Positions 1 to 9,607 of a DNA stretch of 64,000 bases are shown here, in pieces. This stretch comes from Aureococcus anophagefferens. Its lineage: Eukaryota > Sar > Pelagophyceae > Pelagomonadales > Pelagomonadaceae. The stretch's first letter is position 1. Each line of letters begins with the position of its first letter. A program made the position numbers and the translations under genes. The DNA is taken from NCBI RefSeq assembly GCF_000186865.1, contig NW_008705562.1, positions 1,335,933 through 1,399,932 of the forward strand. The letters are read 5' to 3'. The notes below the pieces were generated by a model. It was not told the DNA's origin, made no database searches, and saw nothing but the letters and a program-made list of their open reading frames with translations.

Positions 1-3000
1 CGCTCGCGTCGAACCGGGAGTCGCGGCTGCGGACGCTCGACGTCGGCGACAATCTCGTGGGCCTCAACGAGGGGCGGAACCTCTGCGTGCCCGACTACGT
101 GACCGGCGGCGAGGCCCTGGCGTCGGCGCTCGGCGTCAACGTGTCCCTGACGAAGCTGGACCTCTCCTGGAACGCGCTCCGCGACGAGTCCGCGCGCGCG
201 CTCGGCCGCGCCTTCGCGGACAACGCGTCGCTCTTCGACGTCAACCTGGAGTACAACGGCTTCGGGGACGCGGGCTGCGAGGCCGTGGCCATGGCCCTCG
301 AGCAGAACAGCGGCATGCGCATCCTGCGCCTCGCGCACAACGGCGTCCGCCAGCGGGGCGCGTTCGTCATGGGCTGCTGCCTCGGCTACCGGCGCAAGCC
401 CTTCCACAAGCTGACCTTCATGGGCAACCACCCGGGCGCCATCGGGGCCCGGTCGTTGCTGGCGGCCGTGCGCGCGCGGCGGGGCGAGTTCATGGTGCAC
501 ATGGACGGCTGCAGCACGCACGAGACGAACGAGGACGCGCGGTTCTTCGACGTGCTCAAGCCCGCGGGCGCCTACAAGCTGAAGCTCGACGAGCCCTACG
601 ACTACTGCGTCGCCCGGAGCCTGCTCACGGTGGCGACGCACCGCCCGGGCTGCAAGTTCGCGTCGCTGTCCGTCGCGCCGGGCGACGACCCGCGCGCGCA
701 CGCCGCCGACGTCAAGCTCTCGCGCACGGAGATCACGCCGGAGCAGGAGCGCATCCTCGTGTGGAAGCCCATCATCGCCCACATCATGGCGCGGGGCGCC
801 TTCCCCCACCACAAGCTCGAGGAGGTGCTGGGCAAGTGCCACCTGCACCCGCCGCCGCACGCGCTCCAGCGCATCCGCGAGCACGTCGACGGCCACCTCC
901 AGGGCTTCCTCACGACGGGCAAGCAGCCCAAGTCGGCGACGAAGCTGCGGACCGACGGGTCGCTCAACAGCAAGTTCGAGCACGCGGAGCGCAAGGTCGA
1001 GCACGCGGCGCAGATCTCGCGCGGCCGCGGGTCCATCGACAAGGGCAAGGAGGGCGGCCGCGGCAAGCTCACGCACGAGGTCATGTTCGACATGATCTTC
1101 CGCGGCGCGTTCAAGATCGTCGACGTCGACGGCTCCGGCGAGCTCAGCGCCGCGGAGATCGCCGAGTGCGGGTCCCTCCTCGGCACGAACATGGACGAGG
1201 ACGAGGCGCGGCGCGTCATCGAGGAGCACGACAAGGGCCACGACGGCGCCCTCTCCGAGTCGGAGTACGTCGCCTACATGCTCAAGGTCTTCCTCAACGC
1301 CCCGACGGGCGCGTCGGCGCCCCTCGTCGACAAGGACGGCCAGGTCTGGGACGTGCCGCGCGACGGCGCCATGACCGCGGTCTTCGAGTGCGAGGACGGC
1401 TCCAACGGCCACGCCTGCCACATCGGCAGCGACGCGGGCGTGCGCGGCCTGCTGGCCATGATCAACAGCGCGTCGACGGACCTCGAGAAGCTCAAGCTCT
1501 TCGACTGCGCGACGGCCGAGGGCGGCGCGTCGGGCTTCTTCACGTTCGCGCAGGGCCAGCAGATCATCGACATGTGCAGCCGCACGGCCCACCTCGACGT
1601 CTACGAGATGTGCCGGAAGCTGGCGACGTCCATGGCGTCGCCCGAGGACTGCACGGCGCTCCTCGCGCACAACCTCCGCGAGGACCAGCAGCTCGCGCTG
1701 CGCTGCGAGCTCGGCCCGCCGCTCTGGCGGACCTGCGTGGGCAGCCTCGGCGGCCACTACTGCCTCGACCTGGCCAGCGTCGGCGACCGCGAGATGCTCG
1801 AGCTGCTCATGAACAAGAGCAACGGCGAGCAGGTCAACTGCCGGCGCTGGAAGCAGGCGGACGTGTCGCAGCAGGGCAGGTGGAGCGGCCTCCTCCGCAA
1901 CGTGCGGCTCAACCGCGCGCCCTACGGCAAGCTGCTGGCCATCGAGAGCCTCCCCGCCTGTGGCATGCTGTCCTTCGACGTCGTGCCCATGAACCGGCCG
2001 CGCGAGGGCGACGCTGCCATGGACGGCGAGCGCTTCGAGGGCATGCTCTCGTCCGTCAAGGCGCGCGAGTGGCGCGCGGGCGCGAACCCGCCGGAGAAGT
2101 CGAAGCTGCTGTCGAAGCGCGAGAAGAAGAAGGCGGCGCTGAACAAGAAGAAGGGCGACGACGGCGCGCTGCCGCCCGTCGCCAAGGCGCCGCCGCGCGC
2201 GGGCGCCAGGGGCCGGAAGAACGCGGGCGACGAGGCGGTCTGGCCCTACGCGCCCGACTGGCCGCGGCGGCGCGGCGCGGCGCTGCTCACGGAGGACCAG
2301 ACGACGGCGCTCGCGTCGCAGCTCGTCGAGTCGTCGCTCGAGGGCTTCGCGACCGCTGGCGTCGACGCGGACGAGACCGCGGCCGTCGAGGGCCGCGCGC
2401 CGGAGCCGCCGCCGGAGCCCAAGGCGCCGCCGGGCCGGTCCACGCGCCGGCCGCCGGCCGCGGAGGCCCCGCCGGCCAACGACCCGCTCCGGCCGAAGAT
2501 CCGCTACCTCCGCGTCTCGAAGCGCGCGGGCTGCGCGGGCGCCGTCGACGGCGACGACGCGCGGAAGCTCCACCTGCCCAAGGTCGAGCCCCTCGCCTGG
2601 CTCACGATCCGCCTCACGGCCCTCGAGGTGCGGGCGACCAAGGCCTTCTTCACCGCGGCGCAGGCCGCGGCGCTCTGGGACCTCATGCCCGAGGGCGAGG
2701 CCTGGGCCGAGCTCCGCGTCCAGCTCCTCGTGATCCTGTACCGGCGCATCGTCGACGTCGAGAACCTGCACACGGCGCTCCTCTGCCGCGTGTCGCACCG
2801 CGACCTCCTCCGCGTCCGCCACCGCCTCGGCCCGCTCGCGGTCTTCAACCCGCGGCACCCGGACGGCTACCACCGCTACACGCTGAGCAAGCACGACGAG
2901 CGCGAGGTCGTCAAGATCCTCGTCAAGCTCGCCGACGAGGAGGACGGCAAGCAGTGGTACAAGGAGCTCTACAAGCGCTCCGAGGGCTTCGCCGACTCCG

Positions 3001-3227
3001 ACTGGACGCCGGGCTGGACGCTGCCCGTGACCTGGACGGACCCCGAGCCCAAGGACCCCACGGACATCCACGTCCCGCGCAGCGGCACGGTCCAGTTCGA
3101 GTGGAAGTGCTCCAAGCCCGCCTGGCACGTCCGCGACAGCCTCCTCCACGTCGTCGCCGCGGGCTCCGCGCCCGCGCACGCGAACCTGCTCCGCATCACG
3201 AACCAGGGCCACGTGCTCCACAGGTAA
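1..3227 (+). CDS. LRR and EF-hand protein, 5' truncated
   Basis: The reading frame is open from the window edge (codons start at base 3), so the true start lies outside; the GTG at 57 is only an internal codon. The N-terminus carries ribonuclease-inhibitor-like leucine-rich repeats (LTKLDLSWNAL, LFDVNLEYNGF, MRILRLAHNGV). Around residues 340-415 there is an EF-hand pair: a canonical loop DVDGSGELSAAE and a second loop starting EHDKGHDGALSE, so calcium binding is likely. Two helical blocks (about 470-560 and 850-930) loosely recall DUF4476-type repeats; this is weak. A proline/alanine-rich linker joins them. The frame ends at TAA 3225-3227, inside CAGGTAAGG, which would also serve as a splice donor, so a further 3' exon cannot be excluded. 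Probable calcium-responsive scaffold; no enzymatic motif seen. Confidence 0.75.
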   Translation, partial: LASNRESRLRTLDVGDNLVGLNEGRNLCVPDYVTGGEALASALGVNVSLTKLDLSWNALRDESARALGRAFADNASLFDVNLEYNGFGDAGCEAVAMALEQNSGMRILRLAHNGVRQRGAFVMGCCLGYRRKPFHKLTFMGNHPGAIGARSLLAAVRARRGEFMVHMDGCSTHETNEDARFFDVLKPAGAYKLKLDEPYDYCVARSLLTVATHRPGCKFASLSVAPGDDPRAHAADVKLSRTEITPEQERILVWKPIIAHIMARGAFPHHKLEEVLGKCHLHPPPHALQRIREHVDGHLQGFLTTGKQPKSATKLRTDGSLNSKFEHAERKVEHAAQISRGRGSIDKGKEGGRGKLTHEVMFDMIFRGAFKIVDVDGSGELSAAEIAECGSLLGTNMDEDEARRVIEEHDKGHDGALSESEYVAYMLKVFLNAPTGASAPLVDKDGQVWDVPRDGAMTAVFECEDGSNGHACHIGSDAGVRGLLAMINSASTDLEKLKLFDCATAEGGASGFFTFAQGQQIIDMCSRTAHLDVYEMCRKLATSMASPEDCTALLAHNLREDQQLALRCELGPPLWRTCVGSLGGHYCLDLASVGDREMLELLMNKSNGEQVNCRRWKQADVSQQGRWSGLLRNVRLNRAPYGKLLAIESLPACGMLSFDVVPMNRPREGDAAMDGERFEGMLSSVKAREWRAGANPPEKSKLLSKREKKKAALNKKKGDDGALPPVAKAPPRAGARGRKNAGDEAVWPYAPDWPRRRGAALLTEDQTTALASQLVESSLEGFATAGVDADETAAVEGRAPEPPPEPKAPPGRSTRRPPAAEAPPANDPLRPKIRYLRVSKRAGCAGAVDGDDARKLHLPKVEPLAWLTIRLTALEVRATKAFFTAAQAAALWDLMPEGEAWAELRVQLLVILYRRIVDVENLHTALLCRVSHRDLLRVRHRLGPLAVFNPRHPDGYHRYTLSKHDEREVVKILVKLADEEDGKQWYKELYKRSEGFADSDWTPGWTLPVTWTDPEPKDPTDIHVPRSGTVQFEWKCSKPAWHVRDSLLHVVAAGSAPAHANLLRITNQGHVLHR

Positions 3228-3471
3228 GGGCCCAATTAGCTATCGCACGCGGGGGGGGGTCCCAGCTCGCCGGCCTACGTCGTCGCCAGGCCTGCGCAGC
3301 TGCGAAGTCAGCTGCGGACTTAGCTGCGGCTGTGCGGGCGACGCTCGGTGACCTCCATGCCGAAAGTCAAGGTGTATGGGAAACATGCCCAAAGTTGACG
3401 TTGGCGTGCAGCCCCACGCAACGATGGATCTCGTCTTTAGCTAGCTCTAGAGCGACCGCCTCGACTGCGCC
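3228..3471. other. intergenic region with G9 run
   Basis: About 240 bp between two plus-strand genes. It contains a run of nine G at about 3251-3259 and AGCTGCG-type short repeats near 3298-3330. No RNA gene or clear promoter motif was recognised. Confidence 0.4.
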
Positions 3472-4185
3472 ATGCCGCAAGAAGACGATTTCTCGCGCGA
3501 CACGCCCTATTCGGAGCCGCCGTCGTCGGTCTCGGAGCACAAGGCTGACGACGAGCGCTCCCACGACGACGACGCGTCGCACGCGAACGAGAGCATCTCC
3601 CTCGACGGCAGCGACGACTGGCTCGAGGACGGCGCGCTCGAGCCCGAGCAGGGCACGGCGGCCTGGGCCAAGGACGAGGCCGGCGGGCACCACCGCCGGG
3701 GGCAGATCGTCGTCGAGGCGCACGACGACGCGGAGCACGTCAAGGAGCACGAGCTGCACGAGAAGGTCGACCACTTCTGGGAGGACGAGGACGTGCTCGC
3801 CTACAGCAACGTCGTGCGCATGTGCCTCGCCGGCGACGTGGGCTCGCTCGAGGAGGGCGTCAAGTTCGCGAACAAGTACCGCCGCGCGCACGAGATCGCG
3901 GACGAGCAGCACGTCGCGGTCATCGAGCGCCACGGCTGGTCCGACTACCACTGGAAGTCGACCGCGCCGGAACCCGTCATCCCCCTCCAGTTCCGGCGGA
4001 AGGAGGCGGAGGAGGAGGCCAAGGTCGAGGACTACGAGCTGCCGAGCGAGCCGTTCGTCGAGGCGGGCACGAAGGAGCACTACGCCAAGTTCGGCTACGA
4101 CTACGGCCCGCGGAACACGTTCTCGAGCCTCATGTTCAACGCGCGCGCCAACGCGAAGACCGTCAAGGCCTACTGCGAGGAGAAG

Positions 4186-4218
<33 letters not shown>

Positions 4219-4251
4219 TTCGTCCTCGGCGACGGCTGGTCCGACGAGTCG

Positions 4252-4305
<54 letters not shown>

Positions 4306-4968
4306 GAGGTAGAAGCGGTCGCCGTCGTCGAGCGGCCCGCGACGCCCGAGTCGCCGGCGACGCCGCCGCCGCGCGCGATCACGCGGGCCGACGCGCGCGC
4401 CGTCGACGCCGCGGTCCGGTCGCGGCTCCAGGCCCTCGAGAAGCTCACGAAGATCCCGCTGGACGTGCGCGTCGACCTCGAGGCGGGCCGGCTCGTCGTC
4501 CCGCGCCAGCGCATGGTCAAGTGGGGCCACCCGAACACCGACGACGTCCGGACGGCCGAGGGCCGCCGCGTCGTCGCGGAGATCGGCCTCGCTTTACGGC
4601 ACCTCGACGAGGAGTGCGCGGCGCGCGACCTGCCGCTGACGGCGTCCGTGCGCGTCAAGGTGCGCTGCGGCGACGACCGGCCCCTCAGCGACCAGCAGCG
4701 GAGCCAGGCGGACCGCCTGTCGCTGCGGCGCGCGCGCCGCGTGCGGCGGCTCGTGCTCGAGCAGAACCGGTCCATCCGCGAGGAGAGCGTCGTCGCGCTC
4801 GTCGGCGGCGTCGCGCCCAAGCCCGACGCGCCCGCGGTCCACGTGGCCCTCGCCCTCGAGCGGCGGCGCGTCCTGCCCGCGGCGGCGACGAAGCTCCGCG
4901 CGAAATCGAAGGCGCTCCTCTTCCTCGGCGCGGCCGCCGCGGCCGCCGACGAGAAGGACGACTACTAA
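3472..4968 (+). CDS. acidic protein with Glu-Pro repeats and OmpA-like C-terminal region
   Basis: 498 aa, ATG start. The first 230 residues are acidic and probably disordered. Two Glu-Pro tracts follow (residues about 239-247 and 260-279), encoded by GAGCCC repeats. Residues about 306-475 form a folded domain whose pattern matches OmpA/MotB peptidoglycan-associated domains. A VRVKVRCGDD strand sits where the I-x-G-H-T-D strand lies. ADRLSLRRARRVRRLVLE resembles the N-x-x-L-S-x-x-R-A helix, and VVALVGGVAPKPD resembles the terminal G-x-G strand. The Asp/Arg pair that binds diaminopimelate is only partly kept. No signal peptide is visible. The stop lies 8 bp from the stop of the opposing gene. 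The OmpA assignment is remote and inferred by eye. Confidence 0.7.
4186..4305 (+). repeat. GAGCCC hexanucleotide repeats (Glu-Pro)n
   Basis: Two in-frame blocks of GAGCCC, roughly 4186-4220 and 4249-4305, separated by a unique segment encoding FVLGDGWSDES. They encode the Glu-Pro tracts of the acidic protein and are likely length-variable. Confidence 0.85.
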
Positions 4969-4976
4969 GGTGTTAC

Positions 4977-5903
4977 CTAGAGCTCGCCCGCGGGCTTGTC
5001 CGCCGCCTCAACTGCCGCGTCCTCCGGCGGCGGGTCGTCCTTGTGCTCGTATTTGTGGATGATGGAGTTGCGGTGGCAGGAGTGGAAGTACCACGCGTAG
5101 AGCGCCGCGTCGACGGCGTGGTCGAGGTCCGCCATGCTCGCGGCCGTGTCGCCGTGGTTCGGCGCGTAGGCGGCGGCCTTCTGGCGGCACTGGGCGGCGA
5201 CGGCGCGGAACCAGAGGGGCTCGGCGACGACCGACGTCTCGTCCTTGGCGGCGTCGGCGTCCGCCGGCTTGAGCTCCTCCGCGAGCCACGCGACCGTCGC
5301 CTCGTCCTCGATCTTCATGCGCGCGCAGTAGCGCGCCGTCACGGCCTTGTAGTCGCCGAGGGGCTCGTCCGGGTCCAGCGCCTCCTGGACCGGGAAGAGC
5401 TCGAGGCCCTTGGCCTCCAGGAGCCGCTCCGCGTAGCGCGACCGCGATTTCTCGAAGAGCGCGAGGAGCTCGTTGGTCTCCGCCTCGGCGCAGGTCGTCG
5501 CGCCCTTCTTCACCGTGCAGGCCAGGCCCGCGACGAAGGCCTTGAGCACCCAGGACCGCGGGTCCGCGGGCACGAGCTCGTAGAAGTTCGCGACCTGGTC
5601 GGCCTCGAGGTCCCTGAGCGCGTCCGCGAGGAACTTGCCGAGGGCGACGCCCGTGTTGCGCATCTTGAAGCTGTTCATGACGATGCCCTGCTTCACGGCG
5701 TCGCAGGGATCCTTCATGAGCTCCACGACCTGGCCGTAGTGCTTGGGCGTCAGGTGGCTACCGAGGAGCGCGTCGAGGATCGGCAGCGCCGCGGCGTCGT
5801 AGGGCTCCAGCGCGCAGACCTTCTCCGTCGCCGCCGTGTCCGCCGCGGCGTCCGCCGCGAGGCTCGAGGCGACGACGACGGCGCAGACGAGGTGTCGCAG
5901 CAT
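4977..5903 (-). CDS. secreted or lumenal protein of unknown function
   Basis: The frame is open from 5942, but the second methionine (codon at 5901-5903) is preferred because it starts a clear signal peptide (MLRHLVCAVVVASSLAADA), giving 308 aa. The mature protein is helical with scattered cysteines (VCAL, DPCDAV, ACTVKKGATTC, RYCAR, AQCRQ, HSCHRN) that could form disulfides, fitting a secretory or lumenal location. No catalytic motif or known family was recognised. It is convergent with the acidic protein (8 bp between stops) and divergent from the CNG-type channel, with a short shared promoter of about 150 bp. Confidence 0.65.
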   Translation of the reverse strand: MLRHLVCAVVVASSLAADAAADTAATEKVCALEPYDAAALPILDALLGSHLTPKHYGQVVELMKDPCDAVKQGIVMNSFKMRNTGVALGKFLADALRDLEADQVANFYELVPADPRSWVLKAFVAGLACTVKKGATTCAEAETNELLALFEKSRSRYAERLLEAKGLELFPVQEALDPDEPLGDYKAVTARYCARMKIEDEATVAWLAEELKPADADAAKDETSVVAEPLWFRAVAAQCRQKAAAYAPNHGDTAASMADLDHAVDAALYAWYFHSCHRNSIIHKYEHKDDPPPEDAAVEAADKPAGEL

Positions 5904-5951
5904 GGCTCGCGGATTGCAGTGGCCACAGGGGAGCTGCGGCAACGAGACCTA

Positions 5952-5958
5952 GTTGAAC
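5952..5958 (+). promoter_or_regulatory. GTTGAAC motif in a divergent promoter
   Basis: GTTGAAC followed by CACAACA lies between the secreted-protein start (5903) and the channel start (6057). Very similar AT-richer motifs occur upstream of other starts in this GC-rich window (15603, 44803, 53976, 57818). Role inferred only. Confidence 0.3.
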
Positions 5959-6056
5959 CACAACATCGATCAGTCAATTAGAGATGTCAATTAGATCGCA
6001 CCAGGCTCTTTTCGGCAGAAGCGGGCAGCCTCGAACGTTGCCGTCGGTGCCGAGTC

Positions 6057-8661
6057 ATGTCGGACACGGAGAGCGAGTCGGCGCTGGAGCTCGGCAGCCG
6101 CCTCACGGCGTCGTCCCTGTCGCCGACGCTGCCCGGCGACGCCGAGCCGCTCAAACCGGTCGACAAGGCGTCGGAGCCGCGCGGCAACCTGCTCAAGAAG
6201 CAGAGCGAGTCGCGGCTCGTGGGCCTCCAGCGCGAGGACAGCGTCGTGCGCTTCGCCGGCGAGGTGTCGCCGGCCAAGACGGAGACGCCGAGCCGGCGGC
6301 CGAGCAGCGGCCACGTCATGAACCGGCAGCACTCGGCCTTCAACGCGATCGTCGACGGCAACATCGAGGAGTACGAGAAGCGCGTCGAGAAGCGCCTGCA
6401 GCCCGGCGGCTACACCATGCTCCACCCGGCGTCGAAATTCCGCCTGCTCTGGGACATCCAGATGCTCGTCTACGTCGTCTACGTGTCGCTGCTCTTCCCG
6501 TACTACATGGGCTTCAACACGGAGGCCAAGGGCGGCGTCGCGATCTTCGAGCTCATGATCGACTACCTCTTCATGGTGGACCTCGTCCTGAACTTCCGCA
6601 CGGGCTACATCGACCGCAACGGCATCGTCGTCCTGGACGGCCGCCGCGTCTTCCTGCACTACCTGCGGACGTGGTTCGTCCTCGACTTCGTGTCGTCGGC
6701 GCCGCTGGACCTGCTCCTGGGCCCGGCCTTCCGCAACCTCAACGCGGCCAAGCTCCTCAAGGTCGGGCGCCTCTTCAAGGCGCTGAAGATGCTGCGCATC
6801 GGCAAGCTGGCCAAGCTCACGCAGGAGTCGGGCGTCACGGAGTCGCTCGACGAGTTCATGGTCTCCGCGCCGGCGAACGCGCTCTTCAACCTGCTCAAGG
6901 TCGTGGGCTCCTGCGCCCTCCTCTGCCACCTCATGGCCTGCTTCATGGCGCTCTCCGGGCCGGGCTTCCTGGAGACGTACGCGTGCGCCGACGACGACGG
7001 CGGCTGCCACGAGGGGAACGCGAACGACTGGCCGACGAAGCGCAAGTACCTCGCGTCGCTCTACTGGGCCATGTCGACGATGACGACCGTGGGCTACGGC
7101 GACGTGATCCCGCGGTCCGACGAGGAGCGCGCGTACGCGATGGTCGGCATGATCGTCGGCGGCGGCTTCTACGGCTACGTCATCGGCATCATCTCGACGC
7201 TCGTCGCCGTCTCCGACGCGAACATGCGCGCCTACAACGAGAAGATGGGCGTCGTCAACGCCTGGCTCGAGTTCAACGACCTGCCGCGCGAGATGCGGCG
7301 CAAGGTGCGGACGTACTTCAAGACGTTCCTCAGCGAGCGGAGCGCGCTCGACGAGCAGGCGATCCTCAACGACCTCGACCCGGGGCTGCGCGCCGAGCTC
7401 GGCCAGTACCTCATCCCCGACGCGGTCCGCGACTCCGCGCTCTTCTCGGGGCTGCCGCCGACGGTGCTCGCGAAGCTCTCGACGCTGCTCCGGCCCGTGC
7501 CCGCGGCCGTCGACGACGTGCTCCAGGTCCAGGGCACGCACGGCGTCACGATGCACGTCGTCGTCGCGGGTTTGGTCGAGGTCGGCCGCAGCGCGAAGCT
7601 GCCCGCGCGCGGCGACTCGGTCACGCTGGAGTCGCCGAAGCTCGCGGGCGCGTTCTGGGGCCGCCAGGCGTCGGACCTCGGCGCGCCGGGGTCGCCCAAG
7701 GGCCCGACGACGACCCACTTCCTCAGCGCGTCGGACACCTTCGGCGAGCTCGTCGTGCTGGGCATCGAGCACACGTACTCGGCGACGGCGACGGCGCGCG
7801 AGCCAACCGCGCTCTACATGATCGAGCAGGCCCAGCTCTACGAGCGCTTCGGCGCCATGCCCGAGGTCATCAACAAGATGCGCCAGCACGCCATCGAGGC
7901 CCGCGAGGAGCGCCAGACCGGGCGCGGGGGGCGGGCGAGGAGACGGGCAAGGAGGCGGCGGCGGCGCGACGCTCCCGACGGGCTTCGCCGACACCATGCT
8001 CGAGGCCCTGGGCGACATCCAGCACCGCCTCGAGGAGATCTACGACCGCCTCGACGGCATCGAGCAGGCGCAGGCCGACCCCCGGTCCGAGGCGCTCGCC
8101 GCCGAGGCCGCGCTCAACGCGTCGCTGAACGCGTCCGTCGCCGCGGTCCTCGACCGCGACCGCGCCAAGGCGGCGCGGCCGCCGGGCGACGCCCAAAAGG
8201 GGCCCGCGCCGCGCGCGGGCGCGACGCCCTACGCGAGCCCGGACGCGGGCGGCCGCCGCGTCCCCCTCGTGCGCCAGCTCAGCGACCACCGCATCACGGA
8301 CAACTCGCCCGAGGCCAACGCGAACCGCCGGCGCCTCAAGCGCTTCGAGGAGCTCCTCGAGAACCGGTCGCCCGAGCCGACGCGCCGCGCGATCTCCGCC
8401 GTCGACGCGGAGCACTGGATCGCCGCGACGAACAAGAGCCGCGACCGCAAGCACGCCGCCCAGGCGCCCCGGTCCACGCCGGCGGCCTACCGCTCCCTCG
8501 CGCCCAAGGACGACGCGGCCGCGGCGCGGCCGCCGTTCAAGAAGGCGTCCTCGGGCTCCGCGCTCGGCGAGCACGCGGCCGCGGAGGAGCGGCCGGGCCT
8601 GGCCCGGTCCGTGTCGGACCCGAGCCCGGAGACCGCGGAACGGACCCTCGGGGAGACGTAA
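6057..8661 (+). CDS. cyclic-nucleotide-gated / EAG-type K+ channel with a 1-base frameshift
   Basis: Voltage-gated-like cation channel of the plasma membrane or endomembranes. S1 is about residues 131-155. S2-S3 follow (LMIDYLFMVDLVLNF, TWFVLDFVSSAPLD). S4 carries spaced basic residues (KLLKVGRLFKALKMLRIGK). The pore is at about 335-352 with the K+-selective TVGYGD filter, followed by S6, a C-linker and a degenerate cyclic-nucleotide-binding fold (about 460-620, FGELVVLG kept). The N-terminal frame turns into Arg-rich nonsense after about residue 620. A second frame (DTMLEALGDIQHRLEEIYDRL onward, to the stop at 8659-8661) supplies a plausible coiled-coil and basic tail. Removing one G from the G6 run at 7926-7931 joins the two frames without a stop. 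No GT or AG intron fits, so this is a sequencing error or a real mutation. Confidence 0.8.
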
Positions 8662-8667
8662 GTACGT

Positions 8668-9497
8668 TTAGTGGCCACCGGGCGGGCACCAGAAAGCGAC
8701 GACGTGGCTCGCGGCGTCGAGGGGGATGGGGCGGCCCGCGGCGCGCGGCGCCGGCACGTGATAGTAGCTCTGGCGCACGGGCGGCGGCCCCTTGCGGGAT
8801 TTCTTGGCGCTGAGCTTGGAGACGAGGCCGGAAAGCACGCGGCGGTGCTTGGCGACGAACTCCGCCCAGCCGCCGGCGGCCCGGATAGCGTCCCGTAGTT
8901 CGAAGGCGGCCTCGTTACCGGGCTCGCGCTCCCCAAAGTCGGCTACGGCGATGTCTTGCGCGCCAGCGCGCAGAAACACCTTGACCAGGTTGCAGTGCCC
9001 GTGAGTGAATGCGATGTAGAGGGGCGTGTTCTCCTTCGCGGGTTCCCCGTCCAAACCTACGCCAGCATCGTCGACGCGAGCCCCGGCTGCGAGGAGAAGC
9101 TTCGCGCAGCGTGTGCAAATAGGCACCCCCATGCCCACGGAGAAAGCGAAAGCCATCGCAGCCAAGGGAGTCATCCCAAAGGAGATCGTGTGGACGTTCG
9201 CGCCGGCCGCGAGCAACACGGCCATGACCTGGTGATGGTGCCCTTTCCAGCTTCGTGAAGCGCCGTCCATCCAGTGTTTCGTCTGGCGTCGACGTCGGCC
9301 CCGCGGCTGAGCAAAAAAATCGCGGCCGCTAGCCGATTATTTTTTACAGCGAGTCTCAGAGGCAAGCCGTCATTATAGTTCAGCCAGACTCCGACATGAA
9401 CTCCGACTGTCCCCGTACACATCCACATCGTCTGCAAGGCGTCGACATCTCCGCGTCCAGCAGCATCAACTAAGTGGTCAGCTGTCACGCTCATCAT
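8668..9497 (-). CDS. ankyrin-repeat protein interrupted by a frameshift
   Basis: Two overlapping frames form one gene. The first (start ATG 9497) reads ankyrin repeats to TGWTALHEAG. The second resumes with KGHHHQVMAVLLAAGANVH and ends at 8668. Together they give the standard TALHEAxxxGHHxVxxLLLxxGAxV repeat. One extra base in the AAAGGG stretch (plus-strand 9241-9248) would join them, so one base appears to be missing. About four ankyrin repeats are visible (RGADVDARR, AGANVHTIS, AGARVDDAG, AGAQDIAVA), then a basic tail. Probable protein-binding adaptor. Its stop is 6 bp from the channel's stop. GC is lower than in the neighbours. It could be a pseudogene; a sequencing error is equally possible. 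Confidence 0.65.
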
Positions 9498-9607
9498 AGC
9501 GCAGGCGGGGCCGCCTACGGGATGCGCGAGGTCCAGCCCGCCATCATCGTCGAGGCCACTGCATCATTTCCGCGTCGGGCCGGGTTGCCTCGACAGATCA
9601 TCGAGTG

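Noticed and set aside
3222..3235. CAGGTAAGG at the end of the first gene as a splice donor to a further exon
   Set aside because: Possible, but the best acceptor (CGCCAG near 3290) leads to a stop within a few codons; kept the TAA as the end.
761..4312. A 1183-codon open frame on the plus strand
   Set aside because: Arg/Ala/Pro-rich shadow of the LRR/EF-hand and acidic-protein genes in another frame, caused by high GC; no family similarity.
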